From Hymenobacter cyanobacteriorum (GTDB lineage: Bacteria > Bacteroidota > Bacteroidia > Cytophagales > Hymenobacteraceae), in NCBI RefSeq assembly GCF_022631375.1, contig NZ_JALBGC010000003.1:310001-374000 (forward strand): a stretch of DNA of 64,000 bases, in the 5' to 3' direction. Under the pieces are notes generated by a model. It searched no databases. It saw only the letters and a program-made list of their open reading frames with translations, and was not told the origin of the DNA. The position numbers and the translations under genes are program-made. How positions within the stretch are numbered: position 1 is the first letter of the stretch; every line of letters begins with the position of its first letter. Shown piece after piece: positions 46,211 to 54,098 of this stretch.

Positions 46211-46783
46211 TTGAAAACGAATCTCCTGCATATCAAAAACATGGTGTGCCCCCGGTGTGTGGAGGCAGTACACGGCCTGCTGGAGCGCGCCGGCTACCGG
46301 CCCAAAACGGTGTCGCTCGGCGTGGCAGAACTGGATGAGGCAACCCCCGCCGACCCCGAGGCCCTGGCCCCGCTGCTGCACGAAGCCGGCTTCGAGCTGC
46401 TGCGCGGCCGGGCCGAGCAGCTCACCGAGCAAATCAAAGGCACGCTGGCCGAATACCTCGAACACCTGCGCACGGCGCGCTCGCCGCTCACGACTTCGGC
46501 TTTCCTGACGGACCGGTTTGCGGCCACCTACTCGCATTTGAGCAAGGTGTTTTCGCGCACTGCGCACCTCACCATCGAGAAATACCTCATCCGTCTCAAA
46601 ATTGAGCGCGTGAAGGAACTGCTCAGCTACGGCGAGCTGACCCTGAACCAGATAGCCGACCAGATGCGCTACAGCTCGGGCCAGCACCTGAGCAACCAGT
46701 TCCGGCAGGTGACGGGTTACTCGGTGAGCGAGTTCCGCCGCCTGATGCTCCCCGAGCGCATGTCGCTCGACGCGCTGGCGTGA
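46211..46783 (+). CDS. AraC-family regulator with an N-terminal metal-type (HMA-like) domain, 190 aa
   Basis: The first 65 residues resemble a heavy-metal-associated domain, with 'KNMVCPRCVEAVHGLLERAGY' giving Cys-x-x-Cys near residue 13. Residues about 100-185 form an AraC double helix-turn-helix ('LSKVFSRTAHLTIEKYLIRLKIERVKELLSYGELTLNQIADQMRY'). This combination is known in Bacteroidota. The start is TTG 46211, since no ATG is close and the HMA pattern begins here. It is convergent with a Cys-rich copper-storage-like gene, which suggests copper response. Confidence 0.85.
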   Translation: MKTNLLHIKNMVCPRCVEAVHGLLERAGYRPKTVSLGVAELDEATPADPEALAPLLHEAGFELLRGRAEQLTEQIKGTLAEYLEHLRTARSPLTTSAFLTDRFAATYSHLSKVFSRTAHLTIEKYLIRLKIERVKELLSYGELTLNQIADQMRYSSGQHLSNQFRQVTGYSVSEFRRLMLPERMSLDALA

Positions 46784-46794
46784 GGCAACATGGT

Positions 46795-46867
46795 AAGTGA
46801 GTAAATGAGTAAGGGCTCGATACCGATGGATTCACACGGTATCGGGCCCTTACTCATTTACTCACTT
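46795..46867. repeat. Inverted repeat between the AraC and Cys-rich genes
   Basis: 30-bp arms (46795-46824, 46838-46867) contain GTGAGTAAATGAGTAAGGGC and match with one G-T exception. It ends directly at the stop codon of the Cys-rich gene (46868-46870), so it may act as a bidirectional terminator. Its sequence differs from families A-C. Confidence 0.9.
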
Positions 46868-47221
46868 TCATTTACCATACGCGCGGCAGGCTTCGAGGCA
46901 GGCCTGGCAGGCTTCGGCGCAGCGCTGGCAGTGGTCGTGCTGGTGCTTGGCGCATTCGTCGTGGCACTTCTGGCAAATTTCGATGCACTCCTTGAGCACG
47001 TGCTGAGCGTGGTCGGAACCGCGGGCGATGAAGGCGGCGGTGAGGCGGCAAATGTCGGCGCAGTCGCGGTCGAGGCGGATGCAGGGCACCATCATGGCAA
47101 CGTCGGCTTCGGCCAGGCAGGCGTCGGCGCACATTTCGCAGGCGGTGGCGCAGCGGGCCAGGGCTTCGAGCACGGCGCTATTGTCGCGGTTGGTTCGGGT
47201 GTGGGCGGTGGGCATTTGCAT
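46868..47221 (-). CDS. Four-helix-bundle copper-storage-like protein (Csp/DUF326 type), 117 aa
   Basis: The protein has 16 Cys in C-x-x-x-C and C-x-x-C patterns along helices ('ARCATACEMCADACL', 'RDCADIC', 'ECIEICQKCHDEC', 'HCQRCAEACQACLEAC'), the layout of Csp-type proteins that bind many Cu(I) ions inside a helical bundle. There is no signal peptide, so it is cytosolic like Csp3. A His-rich stretch 'KHQHDHC' is included. The adjacent convergent gene codes for an HMA-AraC regulator, which supports a copper role. The metal is inferred. Confidence 0.9.
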   Translation of the reverse strand: MQMPTAHTRTNRDNSAVLEALARCATACEMCADACLAEADVAMMVPCIRLDRDCADICRLTAAFIARGSDHAQHVLKECIEICQKCHDECAKHQHDHCQRCAEACQACLEACRAYGK

Positions 47222-47416
47222 GAGAAAGCGGGTTTAGCGTGAAGGAATGAGCAACTGCTTGTTCTTACGAGGATGGCAGCCCGCCCAGCCGTGTAGAATT
47301 TGCGCCCCGACAATACAGAATTAGGTCGGGCGCGTAGCTGCATCGTTACCCGGCGGCCAGCCCCGAGCTTTGCGGAAAATTGAACCCCGGCCCCGGCCGC
47401 CGGGTTAGTCTCCACC

Positions 47417-49702
47417 GTGCACGACCACTCGCCCCGCATCCTGCTCCTCACGCCGCCGCTCACGCAGCTCAATACCCCCTACCCGGCCACGGCCTACATC
47501 AAAGGGTTTCTGACGGGGCGCGGGTATGCCGTGACGCAGGCCGACATGGGCCTGCAGCTGGTGCTGCGGCTGTTTTCAGAAGCTGGCCTGCGGCGGGTTT
47601 TTCAGGAAATCGAAGCCGGGAATTTTGACCTGAGTGATAATGCCAAGCGCATGCTGCGGCTGCAAAACCGCTACCTGGCCACCATCGGTCCGGTTATCCG
47701 GTTTTTGCAGAACAAGGACCTCACGCTGGCCCCGCGCATCTGCCACGGCCGGTTTTTGCCCGAGGCCAGCCGCTTCGATAACGTGGCCGACCTCGAAACC
47801 GCCTTCGGCACCATGGGCCTGACGGACCAGGCCCGGCACCTGGCTACGCTCTACCTGGAGGACCTGGCCGACCTCATCAAGGAAACCGTGGGGCCGCACT
47901 TCGGCTTCTCGCGCTACGCCGAGAAGCTGGCGCTGTCGGCCACCAGCTTCGAGCCGCTGCACCAGGAGCTGGCAGCCGCCCCCAACCTGCTCGACCGGAT
48001 GCTGCTGGAGGAACTGGAGCCGCTGCTGGCGCGCGTGCAGCCCGACATGGTGGGTTTCACGGTGCCTTTTCCGGGTAACCTCTACGGAGCCCTGCGACTG
48101 GCCAAGTACATCAAGCACATCAGCCCCGCCACGGTGACGGTGATGGGCGGCGGCTACCCGAACACCGAGTTGCGCGACATCAAAGAGCCGCGCTTTTTCG
48201 ATTACATCGATTTCCTGACGCTCGATGATGGGGAAGGGCCGTGGCTGCGGCTGCTGGAGTATTTATCCTGTCATCCTGAGCGGAGCGAAGGACCTTATTA
48301 CGTTCAGACGGTTAGCGGTAATTCAAACGTTCTCGAACGTGATAAGGTCCTTCGCTCCGCTCAGAATGACAGACAGTTATTGCAACGCACTTTTCTGCGC
48401 GACGAAATCGGCCAGATTCAATACATCAACCACCCGCATCCCGACGTGCCGCACGCCGAGGTGGGCACGCCCGACTACTCCGACCTGCCCCTCACCGAGT
48501 ACCTCTCGGTGCTGGAAGTGCTGAACCCCATGCACCGCCTCTGGAGCGACGGGCGCTGGAACAAGCTGACCGTGGCCCACGGCTGCTACTGGAAGCGCTG
48601 CTCGTTCTGCGACGTGACGCTGGACTACATTGCGCGCTACGAAACGGCCCCCAGCACGCTGTTGGTGGATAGAATTGAGCAGATTATCGCGCAAACGGGC
48701 CAGACCGGCTTTCACTTCGTGGATGAGGCCGCGCCGCCGCTGGCTCTGCGCGATTTGGCGGTGGAGCTGCTGAAGCGCCGCGTGCCCATCACCTGGTGGG
48801 GCAATATTCGGTTCGAGAAAACCTTCTCGGCCGACCTGTGCCGGCTGCTGGCGGCCTCGGGCTGCATCGCGGTGAGCGGCGGGCTGGAAGTAGCTTCGGA
48901 CCGGCTGTTGGCCCTGATGGAAAAGGGCGTAACCATTGCGCAGGTGGCCCGCGTGGCCGACGGCTTCACGCAGGCCGGCATCATGGTGCACGCGTACCTG
49001 ATGTATGGCTTCCCCACCGAAACCGCTCAGGAAACCGTGGACAGCCTCGAAGTAGTGCGCCAGTTGTTTGTGGCCGGCGTGGTGCAGAGCGGCTACTGGC
49101 ACCGCTTCTCAATGACGGCCTACTCGCCCGTGGGCAAAAACCCCGCGAAGTACCAGGTGGCGGCCATTGGCCCCGAGCCGGCCGGCTTCGCCTGGAACGA
49201 CCTGTGGCACGACGACCCGCTGGGCACCGACCACGAAGCCTTCGGCCCCGGCCTGGCCAAGAGCCTCTACAACTACCTGCACGGCGTGGCGCTCGATGAG
49301 CCGCTGGCCCGTTGGTTTGATTTCAAGACCCCGCGCCCCACAACCCCGCGCCACCTGGTGCAGCAGGCCCTGCAAGCTCCCGAAAAGCCCGATTTTGCCA
49401 AACAAAACCAGCGCCTGTTCTGGCTCGGCAACGCCCCCGAAATTCGTATCGAGCCGGGCAAAAAAGTACCCCGGGCCGTGCTCACCTGCTACGAGCAGGC
49501 CGAGGATTTCGAAGTAAAAACCACCGAGGCCGCCGGCCGCTGGCTGCACCAGTTGCTCACGCAACTCAGCCGGGATTTCGACACCAAAGTGCTGCTGAAG
49601 GATGCGGCGGCCTCCTTTCCGAAATCGGAAGGGGCGTTTGAAGCCTTTTTACAGACGCCGGCCTGGCAGTTGCTACGCGAAAAGGGCCTGTTGCTGCTGT
49701 AG
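47417..49702 (+). CDS. B12-binding radical SAM protein, 761 aa
   Basis: The N-terminal part (about 8-280) holds a cobalamin-binding-like Rossmann fold ('ILLLTPPLTQLNTPYPATAYIKG' and 'DMVGFTVPFPGNLYGALRLAKYIK'). The radical SAM cysteines are C390, C395 and C398 in 'GCYWKRCSFC'. The substrate is unknown. The start is GTG 47417, as no ATG gives this N-terminus. Residues 285-319 are encoded by a family A palindrome inserted in the same frame (S-C-H-P-E-R-S-E-G-P and V-L-R-S-A-Q-N-D). It lies between the two domains, so the protein could still work. Confidence 0.88.
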   Translation: MHDHSPRILLLTPPLTQLNTPYPATAYIKGFLTGRGYAVTQADMGLQLVLRLFSEAGLRRVFQEIEAGNFDLSDNAKRMLRLQNRYLATIGPVIRFLQNKDLTLAPRICHGRFLPEASRFDNVADLETAFGTMGLTDQARHLATLYLEDLADLIKETVGPHFGFSRYAEKLALSATSFEPLHQELAAAPNLLDRMLLEELEPLLARVQPDMVGFTVPFPGNLYGALRLAKYIKHISPATVTVMGGGYPNTELRDIKEPRFFDYIDFLTLDDGEGPWLRLLEYLSCHPERSEGPYYVQTVSGNSNVLERDKVLRSAQNDRQLLQRTFLRDEIGQIQYINHPHPDVPHAEVGTPDYSDLPLTEYLSVLEVLNPMHRLWSDGRWNKLTVAHGCYWKRCSFCDVTLDYIARYETAPSTLLVDRIEQIIAQTGQTGFHFVDEAAPPLALRDLAVELLKRRVPITWWGNIRFEKTFSADLCRLLAASGCIAVSGGLEVASDRLLALMEKGVTIAQVARVADGFTQAGIMVHAYLMYGFPTETAQETVDSLEVVRQLFVAGVVQSGYWHRFSMTAYSPVGKNPAKYQVAAIGPEPAGFAWNDLWHDDPLGTDHEAFGPGLAKSLYNYLHGVALDEPLARWFDFKTPRPTTPRHLVQQALQAPEKPDFAKQNQRLFWLGNAPEIRIEPGKKVPRAVLTCYEQAEDFEVKTTEAAGRWLHQLLTQLSRDFDTKVLLKDAAASFPKSEGAFEAFLQTPAWQLLREKGLLLL
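48269..48371. repeat. Family A palindrome inside the radical SAM gene
   Basis: 37-bp arms (48269-48305 and 48335-48371) with two mismatches contain TGTCATCCTGAGCGGAGCG and AAGGACCTTAT. It differs from 23871-23961 by the same C/G swap on both arms. It keeps the reading frame open and is read as residues 285-319. Confidence 0.94.
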
Positions 49703-49742
49703 AGGCCGCGCCCCTGCGCGCCTTGGCGTTGAACGAGGGCGA

Positions 49743-50774
49743 CTAGCGGCTGCGCACCCACTCCACCACCTCGCCCGGCAGGCCCGGCCCAAACTGCACG
49801 TTCAGGCCCGCCCCGCTCAGCAGGTCGGCACTCGTGGCGCGGTAACTGCGCACGAGGTTGCCCTGCCGGCTGCCCACGGCGGCCCGCAGCTGGGCGGCGC
49901 GCGGCACGGCATCGGCTCCGCCATACAAGCCCAGCACGGGCAATTTGCGGTTGCGCAGCTCGCGGAAAGCCGGGCGGCTGGCCGCATCTACTAGGGCGTT
50001 CTGTACGATGAAGAAAGCCAGCGGCGGGTGGGCAGCCGCCAGTGTCGTAGCCCGGTTGCCGGCTGCCCACACGCCAAGGCTAGCGGTATCGGCGCCGGGC
50101 GTGGCCCGCAACTGGCGCAGGGCAGCCAGCAGGCGCGGCACTTCGGCCGTAGCCGAATCGGCCGGCGGCGGCAGCAGCAGCACAATGACGCCCGCCCGGG
50201 CCAGGGCATCGGCCCAAAGGGCGGCGGCGGGAGTGGTAGCGGCATCGGGCAGCAGCACGAGGGCCGCGCCGGGCGTGCCGATATCGGTAGGGGCAAACAG
50301 CCAGCTGGGAGCGCCAGCCACCGGCAACAGCCCCACGCGGTAGCTGCTGGGGTCGGGCACGCCCCGTTTGAGCAGGATGAGCGGTACCGACGTGGAATCG
50401 ACGGCTAGGGTGCCGCGCCAGAAATCACCTTCCAGCGTCAAAGTCAGGGTTTGGCCGGGGCGGGCGGGGCGCACGAGGCGCAGCTGGTTGCCGGCCAGCA
50501 GCAGTGTATCGGCCACGAAGCTGAGGGCGGGGGCGCCGGGCACGGTCAGCTCGGCATCGTAATGGCCTGCACTGGGGTGGCGAATATCGAGCGAAGCCTT
50601 TAGCTGCGGGCTACCGGTGGCCCCGATGCTGCCCTGGTAATGGCCCACGGGTGGGGCGGCGGCGGTGTCGATTGGCGGGTGTTGGGGCTGGCAGGCGGCG
50701 AGGCCCAAGGCTAGCAATAGGGCCGGCCAACTGTTTCGGCCAAGGAATGAACGCAACCGGGCGGGTATCGGCAT
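49743..50774 (-). CDS. Lipoprotein with an alpha/beta-hydrolase-like domain, 343 aa
   Basis: The signal peptide ends in lipobox L-A-A-C (Cys28). Residues about 40-130 are beta-rich ('GHYQGSIGATGSPQLKASLDI'). The second half resembles an alpha/beta-hydrolase: a strand and turn 'SLGVWAAGNRATTLAA', then 'LPVLGLYGGADAVPRAAQL'. The normal Gly-x-Ser-x-Gly nucleophile motif is not seen (A-A-G-N-R instead), so it may be inactive or have another role. TACATTTA (minus strand) just before the start resembles a -7 element. Convergent with the radical SAM gene. Confidence 0.72.
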   Translation of the reverse strand: MPIPARLRSFLGRNSWPALLLALGLAACQPQHPPIDTAAAPPVGHYQGSIGATGSPQLKASLDIRHPSAGHYDAELTVPGAPALSFVADTLLLAGNQLRLVRPARPGQTLTLTLEGDFWRGTLAVDSTSVPLILLKRGVPDPSSYRVGLLPVAGAPSWLFAPTDIGTPGAALVLLPDAATTPAAALWADALARAGVIVLLLPPPADSATAEVPRLLAALRQLRATPGADTASLGVWAAGNRATTLAAAHPPLAFFIVQNALVDAASRPAFRELRNRKLPVLGLYGGADAVPRAAQLRAAVGSRQGNLVRSYRATSADLLSGAGLNVQFGPGLPGEVVEWVRSR

Positions 50775-50790
50775 GGCTAAATGTACGGGC

Positions 50791-51336
50791 TTAGCGGCCG
50801 GCCATGCCTTTGCGCAAAATCAGGTCGGTTTGCACATCCTGCCCCAGCCGGAATTCGTGCTGCCCGATTTCGCGGAAGCCGAAACGCTGGTAGAAGGCGC
50901 GGGCTTTGTCGTTTTTCTCCCACACGCCCAGCACCACGGCGGAGCAGTGCAACTGCTCGGCCAGGGCCAGAATGCCGCGCATCAGGGCTGCACCCAAGCC
51001 GGTGCCCTGCCAGTCGTCGCGCACGTAGAGGCGTTCGATTTCGAGGCGGCCGGCGGGGTTTTGGCCTTCGGGCAGGCCGAGGGCCGAGTTGTCGCGCAGC
51101 TTGGCGTAGCCCACCAGCTCGTTCTGCATATGGGCCAGCAGAAACGTGTTCTCGCGGTCCTGCAGTTCGGCCAGCTGAATATCAGGGCCAAAGTTTTCAG
51201 CCAGATACGCAGCCATATCGGCCGGCGTGTTGGTGGCGGCAAAGGTATCCTGAAAGGTTTGGCGACCTAGGTCGGCCAGTTGGGCGGCCGTGGGGGCATT
51301 GGCCTTGGCCAGCGAGATGCGGAGGGGAGATGACAT
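50791..51336 (-). CDS. GNAT-family N-acetyltransferase, 181 aa
   Basis: The GNAT fold is clear: 'FLLAHMQNELVGYAKLR', 'RLEIERLYVRDDWQGTGLGAALMRGILALA' with the acetyl-CoA loop Q-G-T-G-L-G-A, and 'VLGVWEKNDKARAFYQRFGFREIG' near the end. The substrate is unknown; it could be a small molecule, a polyamine or a protein N-terminus. Length is typical. It lies 16 bp before the start of the hydrolase-like lipoprotein gene on the same strand, so they may share a transcript. Confidence 0.9.
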   Translation of the reverse strand: MSSPLRISLAKANAPTAAQLADLGRQTFQDTFAATNTPADMAAYLAENFGPDIQLAELQDRENTFLLAHMQNELVGYAKLRDNSALGLPEGQNPAGRLEIERLYVRDDWQGTGLGAALMRGILALAEQLHCSAVVLGVWEKNDKARAFYQRFGFREIGQHEFRLGQDVQTDLILRKGMAGR

Positions 51337-51366
51337 AAGGCAAAGGTCGGGCGTGGGTGCTCGACT

Positions 51367-51633
51367 TTATAGTATCTCGTCGGCGTTGGGGTTGCGGTGG
51401 GCGTTGTTGCCGCGCCGCATGCGCAGGCCCCAGCGCATCAGCAAGCCCCCCGCCAGCAGGCCCAGTAGGTTGATGGCCAGCAGGCCCACGGGCAGTTCGG
51501 CCGCGCCGGTGTTCCAGCGGTAGAGCAACACGCCAATTTTCAGGAGCAGGCCCAGGCCCAGCAGGAAACCGCTGAGCAAAAGCAGCAAGCCTACGAGGCG
51601 GTTGGTAGCGGGCGGAAGCGGAGGTGTAGCCAT
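51367..51633 (-). CDS. Small membrane protein, 88 aa
   Basis: ATG 51633 starts a short protein with two hydrophobic segments (residues about 13-38 and 47-68) and a basic, Asn-rich tail. No family is recognised. The open frame upstream continues toward the tRNA gene, but the sequence there is not protein-like. It may share a transcript with the GNAT gene 30 bp downstream. Confidence 0.62.
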   Translation of the reverse strand: MATPPLPPATNRLVGLLLLLSGFLLGLGLLLKIGVLLYRWNTGAAELPVGLLAINLLGLLAGGLLMRWGLRMRRGNNAHRNPNADEIL

Positions 51634-51732
51634 AGTGCCCCCTGATACGCGCTGCTCCGAAAATGGGTTGAACTCCTGTCTCAGGTTGCGAATCCGGTTC
51701 TTTGGCGTAATTTCGGGCCACCAAACCACTCC

Positions 51733-51805
51733 GCGAGAGTAGCTCAGTTGGTAGAGCATCAGCTTCCCAAGCTGAGGGTCGCGAGTTCGAACCTCGTTTC
51801 TCGCT
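51733..51805 (+). tRNA. tRNA-Gly, anticodon CCC
   Basis: The cloverleaf is complete: acceptor GCGAGAG (51733-51739) with TTCTCGC (51798-51804), a D arm with GCTC/GAGC, an anticodon stem TCAGC/GCTGA around loop TTCCCAA (anticodon CCC), and a T arm GCGAG-TTCGAAC-CTCGT. The discriminator base is T, usual for bacterial tRNA-Gly. CCA is not encoded. It marks the left edge of the lower-GC region, and tRNA 3' ends are common integration sites. Confidence 0.96.
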
Positions 51806-52038
51806 CATTGATTCAGAGTCAGTTACCGTCAAGGTGGCTGGCTCTTTTCGCTTCTGGTGCCCACCGTGGTGCCTACAAGGGAAACACTGCGCTGTTGTCG
51901 TGAAAATGGGAGTCAGGTTTCCTGTTGACGGCCGGAAATCCTTGGAAACTGCCGTTGGGCACGATGCCCTTTGTCGGGTGAACAGCGGCCCGACGTACTT
52001 GGTAGGTACCCGCCGCGCCGCGATTCCCTTGCGAACAG

Positions 52039-52608
52039 CTACTGCACGGGAATGCAGTGGAAGGCGATGTAGTGCCGGCATTTCTGCTGGTGTCGCTTGC
52101 CGTCCTTGCTGCATGTGGACGAACTGTTTTCCCACACTAGTTCCAAAAGCTTGTGCCCCGTCATGTCGGAATGCCAACCCACAATGGGGGTGAGGGAGGC
52201 AAATTCGTCAACTTCGTTCTTTGGGGGAGCGAGCTGACCCTTGTACATCGTGTCGGAGTAAATCTCCGAAGCAGTGCCGTCATCCGACCTGCTTGTGCGG
52301 GGTTGCGTGTTAAAGAGTGTGACCGTGTACGCCGGTAGTCCCGTCATCTTGCGGAAGTATTCACCACCTGTTGTGTTGTAAATCCGTGCTTGGTACACCC
52401 CCGCCTTCTTGGTTGCCTGCACCATCACAAGCAGGTTGACGGTCCACGTTTGTGCATCGGAGGCGGAGTGCTCATTGCTCGAACCAGCATGCGTACTGGA
52501 GCGGTCGATTTTGTAGACTTGGTACTTGGCGGGGTACGCCAGTTCCTGTGCATGGGCCGCAGCCGCTGAAAAGCTGAGTGCTGCTAGTAGGAGGAAGATT
52601 TTTTGCAT
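52039..52608 (-). CDS. Secreted hypothetical protein, 189 aa
   Basis: A signal peptide ending A-H-A-Q is followed by a mixed chain with 'YPAKYQVYKIDRSSTHAGSSNEHSASD', Thr-rich strands and a C-terminal Cys/His segment ('STCSKDGKRHQQKCRHYIAFHC'). No family is recognised. It is less GC-rich than core genes. TACTTTTG on the minus strand at 52696-52703 is an exact TAnnTTTG match and may be its promoter. It is divergent from the XRE gene. Confidence 0.7.
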   Translation of the reverse strand: MQKIFLLLAALSFSAAAAHAQELAYPAKYQVYKIDRSSTHAGSSNEHSASDAQTWTVNLLVMVQATKKAGVYQARIYNTTGGEYFRKMTGLPAYTVTLFNTQPRTSRSDDGTASEIYSDTMYKGQLAPPKNEVDEFASLTPIVGWHSDMTGHKLLELVWENSSSTCSKDGKRHQQKCRHYIAFHCIPVQ

Positions 52609-52772
52609 GTGTGAGTGGTTGAAAAGTGCTGTTCGGGGTTGGATGAGGTTTCGTGCTCACCTCGTTAGGGAATCACCAGACTTGGTGTTGACCGTCAAAA
52701 GTAGAAGTTTTTTGTGTGAAATAGGCGCATCTGCATACATGGTAGGCAAGGTAGCGTCGGAGCTTGCCGGCT

Positions 52773-53009
52773 GTGAAAAACCCGGGTGGAGTCCAAGTTT
52801 TCGGCAAGCATCTTCGCCAACTGCGCAGCGAACGCGGATGGAGCCAGCAGGAGCTTGCGGACCGCGCCAACATCGACAAGATGACGATTCACCGGATTGA
52901 AACGGCCCGGATGGCGGCAACCATTGACGTGTTGCTGTCACTGACGAAAGGGCTGGAGATGCCGCTGCACGAACTGGTGAATTGCCCTGGGATAGAGGAC
53001 GCCGACTGA
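52773..53009 (+). CDS. XRE-family helix-turn-helix regulator, 78 aa
   Basis: The protein is essentially one Cro/C1-type HTH domain: 'FGKHLRQLRSERGWSQQELADRANIDKMTIHRIETARMAATIDVLLSLTKGLEMPLHELV'. The start is probably GTG 52773 (K-N-P-G-G), with TTG 52764 as the alternative; there is no ATG. It may repress the divergent secreted-protein gene or control the island genes. No toxin partner is seen next to it, so an antitoxin role is unsupported. Confidence 0.88.
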   Translation: MKNPGGVQVFGKHLRQLRSERGWSQQELADRANIDKMTIHRIETARMAATIDVLLSLTKGLEMPLHELVNCPGIEDAD

Positions 53010-53063
53010 GAAGCCCGCTCCGGTGTGAATGGTCGGAACGGGCTTCGGAAGGTCAGCGGCGGC

Positions 53064-54098
53064 TCAACTCAGGTACCAACTGCCGGCAGTGCTACCGTCT
53101 AGGGCGTCTTGCACCTGAAAGGTGAAATCGAGCGCGTTGATGGACTTCGGCAGGAAGGTGTCGATGTACGAACTCTTGTTGGCCTCCGTGAAGAGGTTGT
53201 AAAACTTCCACAGGTTAATGCTGCCGTCTTCTTCGCGACAGAAGTTCTCGTCCCGGTAGTAGTCTCGAACCACTGTACCAAGTTGCTGGTCGCCATAAAG
53301 CAGTGCTGGGATGCGCTGTTTGGCCGCCGTGGACAAGTGCTGGTACATGCGGCAGCGCCCGATAAGCTGCGCAAACTGGTGTTCGGTAAGCGAGTAGCGC
53401 GTTAATGCCTCCAACTGGCGCAGGTGCCGGTGCTGGTCATACTCGCGTAGCAGCGTCAGCACCCCCTGTCGGAGTTGTTCGAGGCTGCTAACCCGTAAAT
53501 CGCCTAGCAGCCCATCGGTTCTAATGGCGAGGTTCGTGCAGACCAGGTTCTTGAACCCGACGAAAACCTTGAAGTGTTCGGGACACTTACGCCCGGTCAG
53601 GTTGTCGAGATTGTAGGCTTTGACGCCGCCGATGACCAGTGTCAGCGTGTTGCCACCGACGGTTTCAAACAAGGTTGGGACTTCGATGGCGAACATCATC
53701 CTCTCAAAGCGAACTGTTTGCTCCCAATCCAGCAACTGTGACGCGGGTTTGTCCTTAGCCTCTGGGATGCGTCCTTTGATGACATGAGAAACCCGTATTT
53801 GCGGTGTGAGAATCTGCTCGCCGCGAAAGACGTCTCGCACAGCTTCCGACGTGACTTGAATGAAGTCGGCCATCGACAGGGTACGCTCGTTGTCCTTGGC
53901 AAACACGGGGATGATGTGTTCGTGCCGGAGTTCTGAGAATCCGACGGCAAGCGTGTTCGCTTCGATGAACGCCCGCGACGTAGAGGGAGCGGCTTCTTCG
54001 AAAACGAAAGAGGCCGATTCGGGTGAATCGGCCTCTCGTACTACGCGCAAGTGGGTTTGAGCCGGCTCGTGGATGAGCCGCATGAGGGAGGTTTCCAT
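53064..54098 (-). CDS. DUF3871 family protein, 344 aa
   Basis: The chain matches the Bacteroidota DUF3871 family: 'FIEANTLAVGFSELRHEHIIPVFAKDNE', 'ISHADFIQ'-like text, 'RVSHVIKGRIPEAKDKPASQLLDWEQTVRFERMMFAIEVP', 'NTLTLVIGGVKAYNLDNLTGRK' and 'FKVFVGFKNLVCTNLAIRTDG'. These genes are usually found on plasmids and integrated elements, with unknown role. The N-terminal part is basic and Glu-rich. It is convergent with the XRE gene. A 7-bp inverted repeat TTAACTC/GAGTTAA at 54176-54194, about 80 bp upstream, may be an operator. Confidence 0.88.
   Translation of the reverse strand: METSLMRLIHEPAQTHLRVVREADSPESASFVFEEAAPSTSRAFIEANTLAVGFSELRHEHIIPVFAKDNERTLSMADFIQVTSEAVRDVFRGEQILTPQIRVSHVIKGRIPEAKDKPASQLLDWEQTVRFERMMFAIEVPTLFETVGGNTLTLVIGGVKAYNLDNLTGRKCPEHFKVFVGFKNLVCTNLAIRTDGLLGDLRVSSLEQLRQGVLTLLREYDQHRHLRQLEALTRYSLTEHQFAQLIGRCRMYQHLSTAAKQRIPALLYGDQQLGTVVRDYYRDENFCREEDGSINLWKFYNLFTEANKSSYIDTFLPKSINALDFTFQVQDALDGSTAGSWYLS

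Noticed and set aside
51806..52038. Integrase remnant next to the tRNA
   Set aside because: No frame shows recombinase motifs; the sequence after the tRNA is short and uninformative.
51197..52177. Open frame on the minus strand running through the tRNA-Gly gene
   Set aside because: Part of it is simply translated antisense tRNA and it also overlaps the GNAT gene; no protein-like sequence.
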